A DNA stretch of 64,000 nt from contig NZ_CP030064.1 in assembly GCF_003990725.2 (NCBI RefSeq), positions 806,001 through 870,000 on the forward strand, in the 5' to 3' direction. Below the pieces are notes generated by a model that saw only the letters and a program-made list of their open reading frames with translations, was not told where the DNA came from and searched no databases. Numbering within the stretch: position 1 is the stretch's first letter; each line of letters opens with the position of its first letter. Below, piece by piece: positions 16,054 to 24,164 of this stretch. This DNA is from Halorubrum sp. PV6. GTDB taxonomy: Archaea; Halobacteriota; Halobacteria; Halobacteriales; Haloferacaceae. The position numbers and the translations under genes were made by a program.

Positions 16054-16737
16054 ATGGGCACGCCACTGGAGCCGCGGAACGCGCAGGTCGAGGTCGTCCT
16101 CGACCGCCTCTACGAGGAGTATCCCGACTCGACCATCTCGCTCAACTACTCGAACCGACTGGAACTTCTCATCGCCGTGATCCTCTCCGCGCAGTGTACG
16201 GACGAGCGCGTGAACGCGGTCTGTGCCGATCTGTTCGAGACGTACGACGGCCCCGAAGCGTACGCGAACGCGCCCCAAGAGGAGCTCGCGGAGGCGATAA
16301 ACTCGATCACCTACTACAACAACAAGGCGTCGTACATCCGCTCCGCCTGTGCCGACATCGCCGCGGAACACGACGGCGAGGTCCCCGATACGATGTCGGA
16401 GCTGACCGACCTGGCCGGCGTCGGCCGCAAGACCGCGAACGTCGTCCTCCAACACGGCCACGATATCGTCGAGGGAATCGTCGTCGACACGCACGTCCAG
16501 CGGCTCACGCGCCGGCTCGGCATTACCGAGGAGGAGCGCCCGGAAGCGATCGAACAGGACCTCCTCCACGTCGTCCCCGAAGACGACTGGCAGCAGTTCA
16601 CACACCTCATGATAGACCACGGTCGCGCGACCTGCACCGCCATCAACCCGGACTGCGACGACTGCGTGCTGGCGGACCGCTGTCCCTCCGAAAAGGGCGA
16701 CGGCGACGTGGACTTAGCGAGCGGTGAGCCCTGGTGA
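16054..16737 (+). CDS. nth: Endonuclease III (DNA glycosylase/AP lyase)
   Basis: 227 aa base-excision repair enzyme acting on oxidised pyrimidines. The helix-hairpin-helix ends with catalytic Lys126 (LAGVGRKTANVV), and catalytic Asp145 is in VVDTHVQR. The [4Fe-4S] ligands Cys194, Cys201, Cys204 and Cys210 follow the canonical C-x6-C-x2-C-x5-C spacing. ATG at 16054 gives the normal N-terminus (MGTPLEPRNAQVEVVLDRLY). The frame is open upstream into the tandem repeat. Confidence 0.96.
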   Translation: MGTPLEPRNAQVEVVLDRLYEEYPDSTISLNYSNRLELLIAVILSAQCTDERVNAVCADLFETYDGPEAYANAPQEELAEAINSITYYNNKASYIRSACADIAAEHDGEVPDTMSELTDLAGVGRKTANVVLQHGHDIVEGIVVDTHVQRLTRRLGITEEERPEAIEQDLLHVVPEDDWQQFTHLMIDHGRATCTAINPDCDDCVLADRCPSEKGDGDVDLASGEPW

Positions 16738-16760
16738 GCGCGGGCGATGCTGCGGCCGCC

Positions 16761-16774
16761 GGTATTTAAATACC
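16761..16774. promoter_or_regulatory. Perfect 14-bp AT-rich palindrome upstream of doxX
   Basis: GGTATTTAAATACC is a perfect palindrome in otherwise GC-rich DNA, about 100 bp before the doxX start. A TATA element (tttatatc, 16832-16839) lies between. The palindrome could be a dimeric regulator site or part of a second promoter. It may also act at the 3' side of nth. Confidence 0.4.
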
Positions 16775-16874
16775 CACCCGACGGGGGGAGTCGGCAAAAT
16801 CCTTCTCTTCGCGGGAGAACGCGCTTCCGCGTTTATATCGACACCCGATGAACGTGTAGTTGAGGAGAGACACA

Positions 16875-17432
16875 ATGTCTACAGAAATCACCAACGAGTT
16901 CGGCGGGGAGATTGGCGGCGTCACACTCTTAGGAAAGGCGCACTCGCTGTCGGCGCTGTTTATCGTCGCCCTTCGGGCGGTGATCGGCGGGATGATCCTG
17001 TTTGCCGGGGTCGGGAAGGTATTGGCGTGGCCGTTCGACGCGAGCGGCTACCTCGTTCACGGCGTCAACGCGGCGAGTCCGGTAAGCGGGCTGTACGCCG
17101 CCATGGGGTCGACGCCGTGGTTCGTCGAGTTCGCGAACGTCTTCGTCCCGGTGACGCAGGTGCTCATCGGCCTGGCGCTCATCGCCGGCGCGTTCGTCCG
17201 ACTGGCCGCGCTCGGCGGCGCGATGCAGATGCTCCTCTTCTACCTCGGCGGGTGGGAGGGCGAGTTCCTCGCGCTGTTCGACTCGACGCTGGTGTACGCG
17301 CTGGTGTTCCTCACCGTCGCCGCGTTCGGCGCGGGGCGCGTCCTCGGCGTCGACGCCTACCTCGAACGGATAGAAGTGGGCGGACAGGCGCTCGTCGAAC
17401 GATTCCCGGCGCTCCGCTACGTCCTCGGGTGA
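16875..17432 (+). CDS. DoxX family membrane protein
   Basis: 185 aa with four membrane helices in the DoxX/SURF4-type pattern: ALRAVIGGMILFAGVGKVLA, then FVPVTQVLIGLALIAGAFVR, MQMLLFYLGGWEGEF and LVYALVFLTVAAFGAGR. DoxX proteins are associated with quinone or sulfur oxidation in some archaea, but for this paralogue the role is unknown. ATG 16875 is preceded by a purine-rich GAGGAGAG at 16862-16869, and a TATA box 16832-16839 implies a short leader. An upstream in-frame ATG (16860) is less likely. Confidence 0.85.
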   Translation: MSTEITNEFGGEIGGVTLLGKAHSLSALFIVALRAVIGGMILFAGVGKVLAWPFDASGYLVHGVNAASPVSGLYAAMGSTPWFVEFANVFVPVTQVLIGLALIAGAFVRLAALGGAMQMLLFYLGGWEGEFLALFDSTLVYALVFLTVAAFGAGRVLGVDAYLERIEVGGQALVERFPALRYVLG

Positions 17433-17618
17433 CCGGCCCGGCGTGGCGCTGAGCAGAGCGGTGCGGCGGACAGGCTCGGACGCGTGATCGCGCGACCCCC
17501 GACTCGTTTCGGTCGTCGCCGGCGGCGCGGGCTGAGATTTTTCAGGACGCTCACACACGCGAACCGTGAGCGGCGCGACCGCCGGCGGGGACGCCGGCGC
17601 CCCCTTTCGGGTTCCAAT

Positions 17619-17628
17619 TCATATAAGA
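17619..17628 (+). promoter_or_regulatory. TATA box for gshA
   Basis: The sequence tcatataaga lies about 28 bp before the gshA ATG at 17653, the spacing of a leaderless haloarchaeal promoter. Confidence 0.5.
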
Positions 17629-17652
17629 CCGCGCGGCGGGAACGAGGCGCTA

Positions 17653-18732
17653 ATGCAACTCGGCTCGCGGGACGCGTTCACCCGGATGGGCACCCTCGGC
17701 ATCGAAGAGGAGTTCTACATCGTCGATGCCGACGGCCGCCCGACCTCCGGCATCGACGACCTCGTCTACGGGCGCGACCCGCCGCCGGAAGTGCCGGAGG
17801 GCTTCGACCACGAGCTATTTAAATGTACCATCGAGGCCCAGACGGAGCTGATCGAGGACCCGTCGAACGCCGCCGACGCCCTCTCGACGGTCCGAAGCGC
17901 GCTCGTCGACCACGCCGCCGCGGACGACTACCGGATCGCCGCCGCGGGGCTCCACCCGGCTGCGAAGTGGCGAGAGTTAGAACACGCCGAGAAGCCGCGG
18001 TATCAGGCGCAACTCGACCGGATCCAGTACCCGCAACACCGCAACATCACGGCGGGGCTCCACGTCCACGTCGGCGTCGACGACGCGGACAAGGCGGTGT
18101 GGATCGCGAACCGACTCCGGTGGCACGCCCCCGTGCTGCTCGCGCTCTCGGCGAACTCCCCGTTCTGGGACGGCTTCGACACGGGGCTCGCGTCGGCCCG
18201 CGCGAAGGTGTTCGAGAACCTCCCGAACACCGGGATTCCCTCCGCGTTCGACGACTTCGACGCATTCCAGCGCTACGAGCGCCGGATGGTCGAACTCGGC
18301 TCCATCGAGGACCGCGGCGAACTCTGGTTCGACGTGCGCCCGCACACCGGCCACGGCACGGTCGAGGTGCGCGCGCCGGACGCCCAGCGCGACCCGGCCA
18401 TCACCCTCGCGCTGACCGAGTACGTCCACGCGCTCGTCGTCGACTACGCCGAGCGCTACGCCGACGGCGAGTCCCTCCCGTCGCTCCGCCGAGAGCTGTT
18501 AGACGAGAACAAGTGGCGAGCGATACGCCACGGCCACGACGCCTCGTTCATCACCCGCGACGCGACGGAGACGGTCTCGCTCGGCGAAGTCGTCGCCGAC
18601 GAGTGTGACCGGCTCGGCATCGACGGGATTCAGACGGTCTACGACCGCGAGAGCGGAGCACAGCGCCAGCGACGCCTCCGCGCGGACGAGGGGCTCGACG
18701 CGCTCTGTGCGGACCTCGTGTTGTCGCCGTAA
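17653..18732 (+). CDS. gshA: Glutamate--cysteine ligase (gamma-glutamylcysteine synthetase)
   Basis: 359 aa, GCS2-family ligase forming gamma-glutamylcysteine, the main low-molecular-weight thiol of haloarchaea. The start of the domain [11 protein letters not shown], the middle [16 protein letters not shown] and [20 protein letters not shown] are hallmark segments for metal and substrate binding. ATG 17653 is chosen because a TATA box sits at leaderless spacing and residues begin the conserved fold soon after. The open frame continues 29 codons upstream. The enzyme is cytosolic. Confidence 0.93.
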   Translation: MQLGSRDAFTRMGTLGIEEEFYIVDADGRPTSGIDDLVYGRDPPPEVPEGFDHELFKCTIEAQTELIEDPSNAADALSTVRSALVDHAAADDYRIAAAGLHPAAKWRELEHAEKPRYQAQLDRIQYPQHRNITAGLHVHVGVDDADKAVWIANRLRWHAPVLLALSANSPFWDGFDTGLASARAKVFENLPNTGIPSAFDDFDAFQRYERRMVELGSIEDRGELWFDVRPHTGHGTVEVRAPDAQRDPAITLALTEYVHALVVDYAERYADGESLPSLRRELLDENKWRAIRHGHDASFITRDATETVSLGEVVADECDRLGIDGIQTVYDRESGAQRQRRLRADEGLDALCADLVLSP

Positions 18733-18810
18733 CCGGGCGATCGCGGGGCTCGTTCCGTTGGAACCGAAACGACGAGAAACGCTTTTGACCGCCCGGTTCC
18801 ACCTTCCGGT

Positions 18811-19461
18811 ATGCCATCCGACGACACCGTCGACGAGGCCGACGACGACTCCACTGGTGACGCCGTCGACGACGACGCCCTCATCGACGCCGGCGAGGAG
18901 TCCCCGACGGAGCGAACCCGCGAGGAACTCCGGAAGACCAAAGAACGGCTCGGCGAGAGCGCCGACAAGGCGGTCAAGGGGTTCGACGACAACGTCGTCG
19001 ACCTCCTGGCGTGGCTGCTCGACACGGAGACGCGCGCGCGGATCTACGTCTTCCTCCGGGCGAACCCGCACAGCACCAGCGACGAGGTCGCCGACGGCAC
19101 CGGGCTCTACCCGAGTACGGTCCGCGAGGCGCTCGCGGAACTCCACGACGAGGAGACCGTCAGCCGCGACAAGCGGGAGGCGAGCGGCGCCGGGAACAAC
19201 CCCTACGAGTACGAGGCGATCGCCCCGAGCGAGCTGGTCCAGGGCGTCGTCGGCGACGTGCAGCGAGAGCTCAACGCCGTCTTCAACCTCGACCGCCGGC
19301 TCGGCGGCGAATCGCCGGACGGCGACACGGAGCCGGTACGGATATCGGTCGACGGCGACGGGGAGACCGCTCACGACGAGGGTGACGGCGGTCACGCGGA
19401 CGATCACGACGCGGACGATCACGACCACGACGCGGACGACCACGACGAAATCGAACAGTAG
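18811..19461 (+). CDS. Winged-helix transcriptional regulator with Asp/His-rich tail
   Basis: 216 aa. An acidic N-terminus (about 1-50) is followed by a helix and a winged-helix domain near residues 65-130 (LLDTETRARIYVFLRANPHS, GTGLYPSTVREALAELHDEE). The last ~35 residues are a tandem His/Asp run (ADDHDADDHDHDADDHDE). The tail is encoded by an imperfect repeat and may bind divalent metal. No effector domain is recognised. It could be a metal- or stress-responsive regulator, which is inference from the tail only. Confidence 0.75.
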   Translation: MPSDDTVDEADDDSTGDAVDDDALIDAGEESPTERTREELRKTKERLGESADKAVKGFDDNVVDLLAWLLDTETRARIYVFLRANPHSTSDEVADGTGLYPSTVREALAELHDEETVSRDKREASGAGNNPYEYEAIAPSELVQGVVGDVQRELNAVFNLDRRLGGESPDGDTEPVRISVDGDGETAHDEGDGGHADDHDADDHDHDADDHDEIEQ

Positions 19462-19520
19462 CCGCGCCCCTCCGCCCCCGGTTCAAGACCATTTAAGTTC
19501 CGCCCGCGCAAGCGACGTAC

Positions 19521-20015
19521 ATGAACGTCGCGCTGGGTGGTACGTTCGACCCCGTCCACGACGGCCACCGGAAGCTGTTCTCACGGGCGTTCGAGTTGGG
19601 CGACGTGACCGTCGGGCTCACGTCGGACGAACTCGCGCCGAAGACCCGACACGTCGAGCGGTACGTCCGCCCGTACGACCGCCGACAGCGTGACCTCGAA
19701 GCCGAACTGAGCGACTTCGCCGAAGAGCACGGCCGCGAGTTCGAGATCCGCACGCTCACCGATCCGACCGGCATCGCCGTCGAACCCGAGTTCGACGCGC
19801 TGATCGTCTCGCCGGAGACCGAGGCGGGCGGCGAACGGATAAACGACATCCGCCGCGAGCGCGGCCACTCGCCCCTCGAACTCGTCGTCGTCGACCACGT
19901 GTCGGCCGAGGACGGCGAGCGCATCTCCTCGACCCGCATCGTCGCCGGCGAGATAGACGAACACGGCAACCTCACCCCCGACCGAGAGGGGCGAGGGGCG
20001 ACCCGCCCGGAATGA
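19521..20015 (+). CDS. coaD: Phosphopantetheine adenylyltransferase, archaeal type
   Basis: 164 aa, CoA biosynthesis step 4 (4'-phosphopantetheine + ATP to dephospho-CoA). The nucleotidyltransferase motif GGTFDPVHDGHRKL (HxGH at residues 13-16) and the C-terminal ISSTRI motif are present. It overlaps the next gene by 4 nt (ATGA). Length and sequence match archaeal CoaD (PPAT) rather than the bacterial form. Confidence 0.93.
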   Translation: MNVALGGTFDPVHDGHRKLFSRAFELGDVTVGLTSDELAPKTRHVERYVRPYDRRQRDLEAELSDFAEEHGREFEIRTLTDPTGIAVEPEFDALIVSPETEAGGERINDIRRERGHSPLELVVVDHVSAEDGERISSTRIVAGEIDEHGNLTPDREGRGATRPE

Positions 20016-20521
20016 CGACCGACGACGACCCCGGCCACCTCCGGAGCATCGCGCTCGGCGAGACGGGCTTCGAGCGCGCCGCCGTCTGGTGTGCGGTCGG
20101 CTTCGCGGTCTCGTACGTCGCCTTCGACGCGGTCGCGCTGGCTGGCGGACTCGCCGGAGTGACACCCGCTGCCCCCGGCGTCGCCGCGGTCCTCGCGGCC
20201 CTATCCGCGGGCGGCGTCACCGCCTTCGCCGTGTTCGCCGGTGGCGGCGTCCTCCCCGCGATGCTCCTCGCCTTCGGTCCCTTTATCGCAATCCTCCTGC
20301 GAACGGTCGGCCCGCAGCCGTACACCGTCCCGCTCGCGGACCCGCTCCCGTTCCTCCGCGCCTTGGTCGGCCCGTTCGGACTCGCCGTCGCCGCCGCGCT
20401 CGCGGTCGGCGCCGTCGGCTACGCGGTCGCTCGCGGCATCGCTCGCGTCGACGCCGGTGAGCCCGGCGACGCGGAGCGCGACTCCGCTGGCTCCGACGAG
20501 CGCGCAGACGCGAGCGGCTGA
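20012..20521 (+). CDS. Haloarchaeal membrane protein, unknown function
   Basis: 169 aa with about four hydrophobic helices (AAVWCAVGFAVSYVAFDAVA, VAAVLAALSAGGVTAFAVFA, LPAMLLAFGPFIAILLRTVG, FGLAVAAALAVGAVGYAVAR). A short acidic tail follows. Translation is coupled to coaD through the ATGA overlap. I do not recognise a family with a known role. Confidence 0.75.
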   Translation: MTTDDDPGHLRSIALGETGFERAAVWCAVGFAVSYVAFDAVALAGGLAGVTPAAPGVAAVLAALSAGGVTAFAVFAGGGVLPAMLLAFGPFIAILLRTVGPQPYTVPLADPLPFLRALVGPFGLAVAAALAVGAVGYAVARGIARVDAGEPGDAERDSAGSDERADASG

Positions 20522-20531
20522 GTAAGGCCTC

Positions 20532-21962
20532 TCAGGCTTCTTCGAGCGTCCCGTTCAGCACCTTCGCGGCGATCAGTATCGGGTCCCACACCGGCGAGAA
20601 CGGCGGCGCGTACGCCAAGTCTAGTCGCTCGACCTCCGGGACGGTCATGCCCGCTTCGAGCGCCGTCGCGAGCGTGTCGATCCGGATCGCCGCGCGGTCG
20701 GGGCCGGCGATGCTCCCGCCGATGAGCCGTCCGGTCTCGCGGTCGGCGACGAGCGTCACGTCGGTCGGGGCCGCGCCCGGATAGTAGCCCGACCGAGAGC
20801 CGGCCGTTACCGTCTCGCTGACCGGGTCGAAGCCGGCCTCGCGGGCCGCCGCGTCGCCGACGAGGCCGACGCGGCCGGCCTCCATGTCGAACGCCTTCAC
20901 GACGGCCGTCCCGGCGATTTCGCCGACGCGCGACGGGTTTCCGGCGACGGTGGCGCCGACGGCCCGCCCGGCTCGGTTGGCAGTCAAGCCGAGGGGCATC
21001 CAGGCTTCACCGCCGGTGACGGCGTGGATCGCGGTCGCGCAGTCGCCCGCGGCGTACACGTCTGTGAGGTTCGTCCGGCCGTACTCGTCCGTGCGGATCG
21101 CTCCGCCGTCGCCGAGTTCGACGCCGGTCCCGCCGAGGAGGTCGGTGTTCGGGCGGATCCCCACGCCGACGATCGCGAGATCGACGGGGAACGCCTCGCC
21201 GCCGGAGCGGATGGCCTCGATCCGGCCGTCGCCGACGAGTTCCTCGACCGGGGCGTCCGTGTGGACCGTCACGCCCTCCGCTGCCAGCGCGGTTTCGACG
21301 CGCTCGCCGACTGCCTCCCCGAAATCCGAGAGGACGTGGCCGGAGCGGTGGAACAGGTGCACGTCGAGTCCCCGGCCCGACAGCGCCTCGGCCATCTCCA
21401 CGCCGACGTAGCCGCCCCCGACGATCGCCGCGGTCTCGGGGGCGGGCATCGCGGCGTTGCGGTCGACGCGCTCGCGGTCCACCGCGCTCACGTCGGCGCG
21501 GCCCGGGTCGTAGGCGTCCGGATCGGCGACGTACGCGTCGATTGCGGCCGCGGCGTCCATGTCGTGGAGGGTGAACGCGCCGTCGAGCCCGCGCACGTCG
21601 AAGGGGCCAGAAACCGCGCGCCCGCCGGTCGCGACGAGGAGGTCGCCGTAGGACTGTTCGACGCGGTCGCCGGCGGCCGTCTCGACGGCAACGGTCTTCG
21701 CGTCCGGGTCGACGCCGACGACCTCGTGGCCGCGCCGGAGGTCGATCCCCCGCTCGTCGACCTCGCTCGGCGACAGCGAGAGGAGGTCGGACATGCGCTC
21801 GACGCGCCCCTCGATGAAGTACGGCATCCCACAGAAGGCGAAAGAGATCCACCGCCCCTTCTCGAAGACGACGACCTCGCGGTCCGGCGCCTCGCGGCGG
21901 AACTTGCTGGCCGCGCTCAACCCCGCGGCGTCGGCACCGACGACGACGAACGGATCGGTCAT
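20532..21962 (-). CDS. FAD-dependent pyridine nucleotide-disulfide oxidoreductase (CoA-disulfide reductase/NADH oxidase-like)
   Basis: 476 aa. An FAD-binding motif VVVGADAAGLSAASKFRR opens the protein. The single redox cysteine Cys44 lies in SFAFCGMPYFI, the position used by CoA-disulfide reductases and NADH oxidases; no CxxxxC is present. The second dinucleotide motif IVGGGYVGVEMAEALSGRG and the DVYAAGDCATA C-terminal FAD motif follow. Likely roles are reduction of CoA- or bis-gamma-glutamylcysteine-type disulfides, or O2. The gshA gene lies 1.8 kb away, but on the other strand. Confidence 0.85.
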   Translation of the reverse strand: MTDPFVVVGADAAGLSAASKFRREAPDREVVVFEKGRWISFAFCGMPYFIEGRVERMSDLLSLSPSEVDERGIDLRRGHEVVGVDPDAKTVAVETAAGDRVEQSYGDLLVATGGRAVSGPFDVRGLDGAFTLHDMDAAAAIDAYVADPDAYDPGRADVSAVDRERVDRNAAMPAPETAAIVGGGYVGVEMAEALSGRGLDVHLFHRSGHVLSDFGEAVGERVETALAAEGVTVHTDAPVEELVGDGRIEAIRSGGEAFPVDLAIVGVGIRPNTDLLGGTGVELGDGGAIRTDEYGRTNLTDVYAAGDCATAIHAVTGGEAWMPLGLTANRAGRAVGATVAGNPSRVGEIAGTAVVKAFDMEAGRVGLVGDAAAREAGFDPVSETVTAGSRSGYYPGAAPTDVTLVADRETGRLIGGSIAGPDRAAIRIDTLATALEAGMTVPEVERLDLAYAPPFSPVWDPILIAAKVLNGTLEEA

Positions 21963-22108
21963 GGCCCCACCGACGGCTGACGGTGATAAAAAGCCACGCC
22001 GGCGGTGCAGGCGGCACGCCTTTCCTCGGGGCCTCGGGGGCCGCCGTTTTCGGGTCGGGCGCTGTCGCCGTCGGTCGGCGCCGAAACCGAGGTCGCCGTC
22101 CGAACCGG

Positions 22109-22552
22109 TTACGTCTCGCCGCCGTCGGCCAGCCGCTCCAGCGTCTCGCGCGCGTTCTCGACGGCGGCCGCCTTCTTCGCCGGGTACGCCTCGACCTTCG
22201 CGCGAACGGTGATCCCCGGACCGAGGCGTACCTCACCCCGGAACGCGGCCTGCTTGTCGACGCGGAGGAACAGCGCGCAGTTGTCGTCGACCCGCTGGTC
22301 GAGTTCGCCGATCACCTGGTCGATTTCGTCCAGCCCGGAGAGCCGGTCGAGGACGTGTCGCATCCCGTCGGCGTTCTCGATCCGCGCCGAGAGGACGACG
22401 ATCCGGTCGCCGTGGTGGCCGACGTTCTCGACGCGGTCGAGTTCGGCGTCTTCGGGGAGGAACGTGCGGAGGGCGTCGGCGACCCGCTTTTCGTCCTCGG
22501 TGGCGTACGCGAACGCTCTGAGGTCGACGTAGTGGAAGGGGACTGCGGCCAT
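22109..22552 (-). CDS. RNA-binding protein, predicted exosome-associated (COG1325 type)
   Basis: 147 aa. The sequence begins AAVPFHYVDLRAFAYATEDE and contains RTFLPEDAELDRVENVGHHG, RVDKQAAFRGEVRLGPGITV and a basic C-terminal part, the pattern of archaeal COG1325 proteins predicted to accompany exosome/RNase P genes. RNase P component 4 is encoded 1.2 kb away. The overlap with the small neighbour gene is nil (16 bp gap). Confidence 0.8.
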   Translation of the reverse strand: MAAVPFHYVDLRAFAYATEDEKRVADALRTFLPEDAELDRVENVGHHGDRIVVLSARIENADGMRHVLDRLSGLDEIDQVIGELDQRVDDNCALFLRVDKQAAFRGEVRLGPGITVRAKVEAYPAKKAAAVENARETLERLADGGET

Positions 22553-22568
22553 GCGGGTCGAAGGGGTG

Positions 22569-22757
22569 TTACTCCTCGCTCTCGACGGCGTCGAGGGCGT
22601 CTTCGGGGACGCCGGTCTCCTGCCCGTCCTCGAAGCTGACGGTGTACGTCGCGTCGCCGAACATCGTCTCCATGACCTGCGTGATCGTGCCCGTCTCGCC
22701 GTCGTAGTCGCTGTGTTTGTCGTGGAACACGACCTCGTCTTCCTTCTCGAAGCTCAT
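22569..22757 (-). CDS. Small SH3/KOW-like protein (DUF1918-type)
   Basis: 62 aa acidic protein: MSFEKEDEVVFHDKHSDYDG, then ETGTITQVMETMFGDATYTV. The beta-rich pattern with a glycine turn looks like a KOW/SH3 barrel, as in DUF1918-like small proteins. ATG 22757 with an upstream AT-containing stretch supports a separate gene, although the frame is open for over 200 codons upstream. Function unknown. Confidence 0.72.
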   Translation of the reverse strand: MSFEKEDEVVFHDKHSDYDGETGTITQVMETMFGDATYTVSFEDGQETGVPEDALDAVESEE

Positions 22758-22822
22758 GTGAGAAAGTTCCGCTGGCACGCTTAAAAGCGCCCGGATTCGC
22801 ACCGATCCGCGAACCCGGCGCG

Positions 22823-23404
22823 CTACCAGACGGCCAGCACGGCCACAGCGAGCGACACAACCAAGACGACGGCGACGGCCGCCGAGACGACCGCGCTGTC
22901 GAGCGCGACGGCGATGGTGACGCCGACCGCGAGCGCGAGGAAGCCGGCCACCGCACCGGGGACGCCGCCCCGCTCGACCAGTCGCTCGACGGCGTTGGCC
23001 GCGCGGCGCGTCGGCGGGACCGCCGGCGTGGACTCCGGGGGCTTCGAGAACGACTCGTCGACGACCACCCGCTCGGCGTCGGCCTTCTCGGGCGGGTCGA
23101 GACGCAGGTCCACGTACCGGACGTTCGAGCCGTACCCCGTGACGACTTTCAGCTTGCCGCGGACCGGCTCCGTCAGCCCGTCGACCGAGACGTAGACGGT
23201 GTTGGTCGCCTCGTCTTCGACGTAGTGGTTCGTCTCGGCCACCGACGCGAACCGGTCGAGGTCGTCGTCGAAGTGCAGGTGGACGTGGGTCGAACGGCCT
23301 TTGTTTTCCAGCGCGACGGCGAACGAGCCCGTCGCCTCGAACCGGTCGGGCGCCCGGATCGAGTGGACCGCGTCCCCGTTCAGTTCGACGGAGAGTGTCG
23401 ACAC
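22823..23404 (-). CDS. Haloarchaeal conserved protein with C-terminal membrane helices (DUF7524-like)
   Basis: 193 aa, GTG start. Residues 1-105 form a soluble beta-rich domain (AVALENKGRSTHVHLHFDDD, YGSNVRYVDLRLDPP). After a proline-rich linker, residues about 140-193 hold two hydrophobic helices. I recall similar proteins listed as DUF7524; the assignment is from memory. No signal peptide is present, so the soluble domain orientation is unclear. Confidence 0.7.
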   Translation of the reverse strand: MSTLSVELNGDAVHSIRAPDRFEATGSFAVALENKGRSTHVHLHFDDDLDRFASVAETNHYVEDEATNTVYVSVDGLTEPVRGKLKVVTGYGSNVRYVDLRLDPPEKADAERVVVDESFSKPPESTPAVPPTRRAANAVERLVERGGVPGAVAGFLALAVGVTIAVALDSAVVSAAVAVVLVVSLAVAVLAVW

Positions 23405-23427
23405 GTACTGGCCGACGCACTCGCACT

Positions 23428-23434
23428 AAAAAAA
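23428..23434 (-). terminator. Oligo-T terminator after the Trm112-like gene
   Basis: Seven consecutive T on the minus strand, about 47 nt beyond the stop of the gene ending at 23481 and just before the GTG at 23404. Archaeal transcription commonly stops at such T-runs. Confidence 0.5.
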
Positions 23435-23480
23435 GATGCAGTACGGGTCGAGCGACACCGCGGCCGAACTTGCGGATCCC

Positions 23481-23675
23481 TTACGCCGCCGCTTCGTCTC
23501 GCATGTCCGGCGGGAGGAGGTTGGGGATGCCGTCTTCGATCGGGTAGGTCTCGCCGCACTCCGTACACGTGAGCGTCCCCGCCAGAATCTCGTCGTCGTC
23601 GCGCTCGTCGACGGCGAGTTCCAGGTCGGCCTTATCGAGCGGGCAGCAGACGACGTCCATCAGGGATTCTTTCAT
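23481..23675 (-). CDS. Trm112-like methyltransferase activator
   Basis: 64 aa: MKESLMDVVCCPLDKADLEL followed by a CTECGETYPIEDGIPNLLPP zinc-knuckle ending. This is the Trm112/UPF0434 fold, a small scaffold that activates several RNA and protein methyltransferases in archaea and eukaryotes. Zinc ligands are likely Cys10/Cys11 and the CxxC at 37-40. Trm5 itself is not known to need it, so the closeness to trm5 may be coincidental. Confidence 0.85.
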   Translation of the reverse strand: MKESLMDVVCCPLDKADLELAVDERDDDEILAGTLTCTECGETYPIEDGIPNLLPPDMRDEAAA

Positions 23676-23785
23676 AAACCACCATTCGCGCGGGCCGTTA
23701 AAAAAGCGTGCGGGTTGGCGGATGTGGCGGGGCGGCCGGCCCCTCGATGACAACGACTTTGCCGGTCCGTCACGCCCGGCGAGGT

Positions 23786-24064
23786 ATGGGGATTCCGTCG
23801 GAACGGATCGACCGGCTGTTCGCGCTCGCCCGCGAGGCGGTCGTCGACGACGAGTACGACCGAGCGCGGGAGTACGTGGCGCTCGCGCGCCGTATCGCCG
23901 AGCGGAACCGCTGTGGCGTCCCCGCCGAGTTCTCCCGCCACACCTGCGACGACTGCGGCGTCTACCTCCGACCGGGAAAGACGAGCCGCGTCCGACTCCA
24001 GCCCGGCCGGGTCGTCGTTCGCTGCCGCGAGTGCGGGTCGACCGCGCGGTATCCATTTAAGTAA
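23786..24064 (+). CDS. rnp4: Ribonuclease P protein component 4 (Rpp21 homologue)
   Basis: 92 aa. Segments RIDRLFALAREAVVDDEYDR and RKYARRI-like VALARRIAERNR lead to two zinc-binding CxxC pairs, CDDC and CREC, with RPGKTSRVRLQ between. Together with Rpp29 it assembles on RNase P RNA for tRNA 5' processing. ATG 23786 gives the usual size; the open frame extends 26 codons upstream. Confidence 0.9.
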   Translation: MGIPSERIDRLFALAREAVVDDEYDRAREYVALARRIAERNRCGVPAEFSRHTCDDCGVYLRPGKTSRVRLQPGRVVVRCRECGSTARYPFK

Positions 24065-24164
24065 TCGCCGCCGGCCACGCAGTCGTCTCGTGTCGCCCCG
24101 CGTCGGCGCACGCTCGGATCGCGAAAGCGTCAGCGTTTATGACGCGCCCCGCGTTCTCGCGACA

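Noticed and set aside
15391-16620. 409-codon minus-strand frame over nth with a DSEPT repeat
   Set aside because: The DSEPT run is just the translation of the 18-bp tandem repeat; nth on the plus strand has all catalytic and Fe-S residues.
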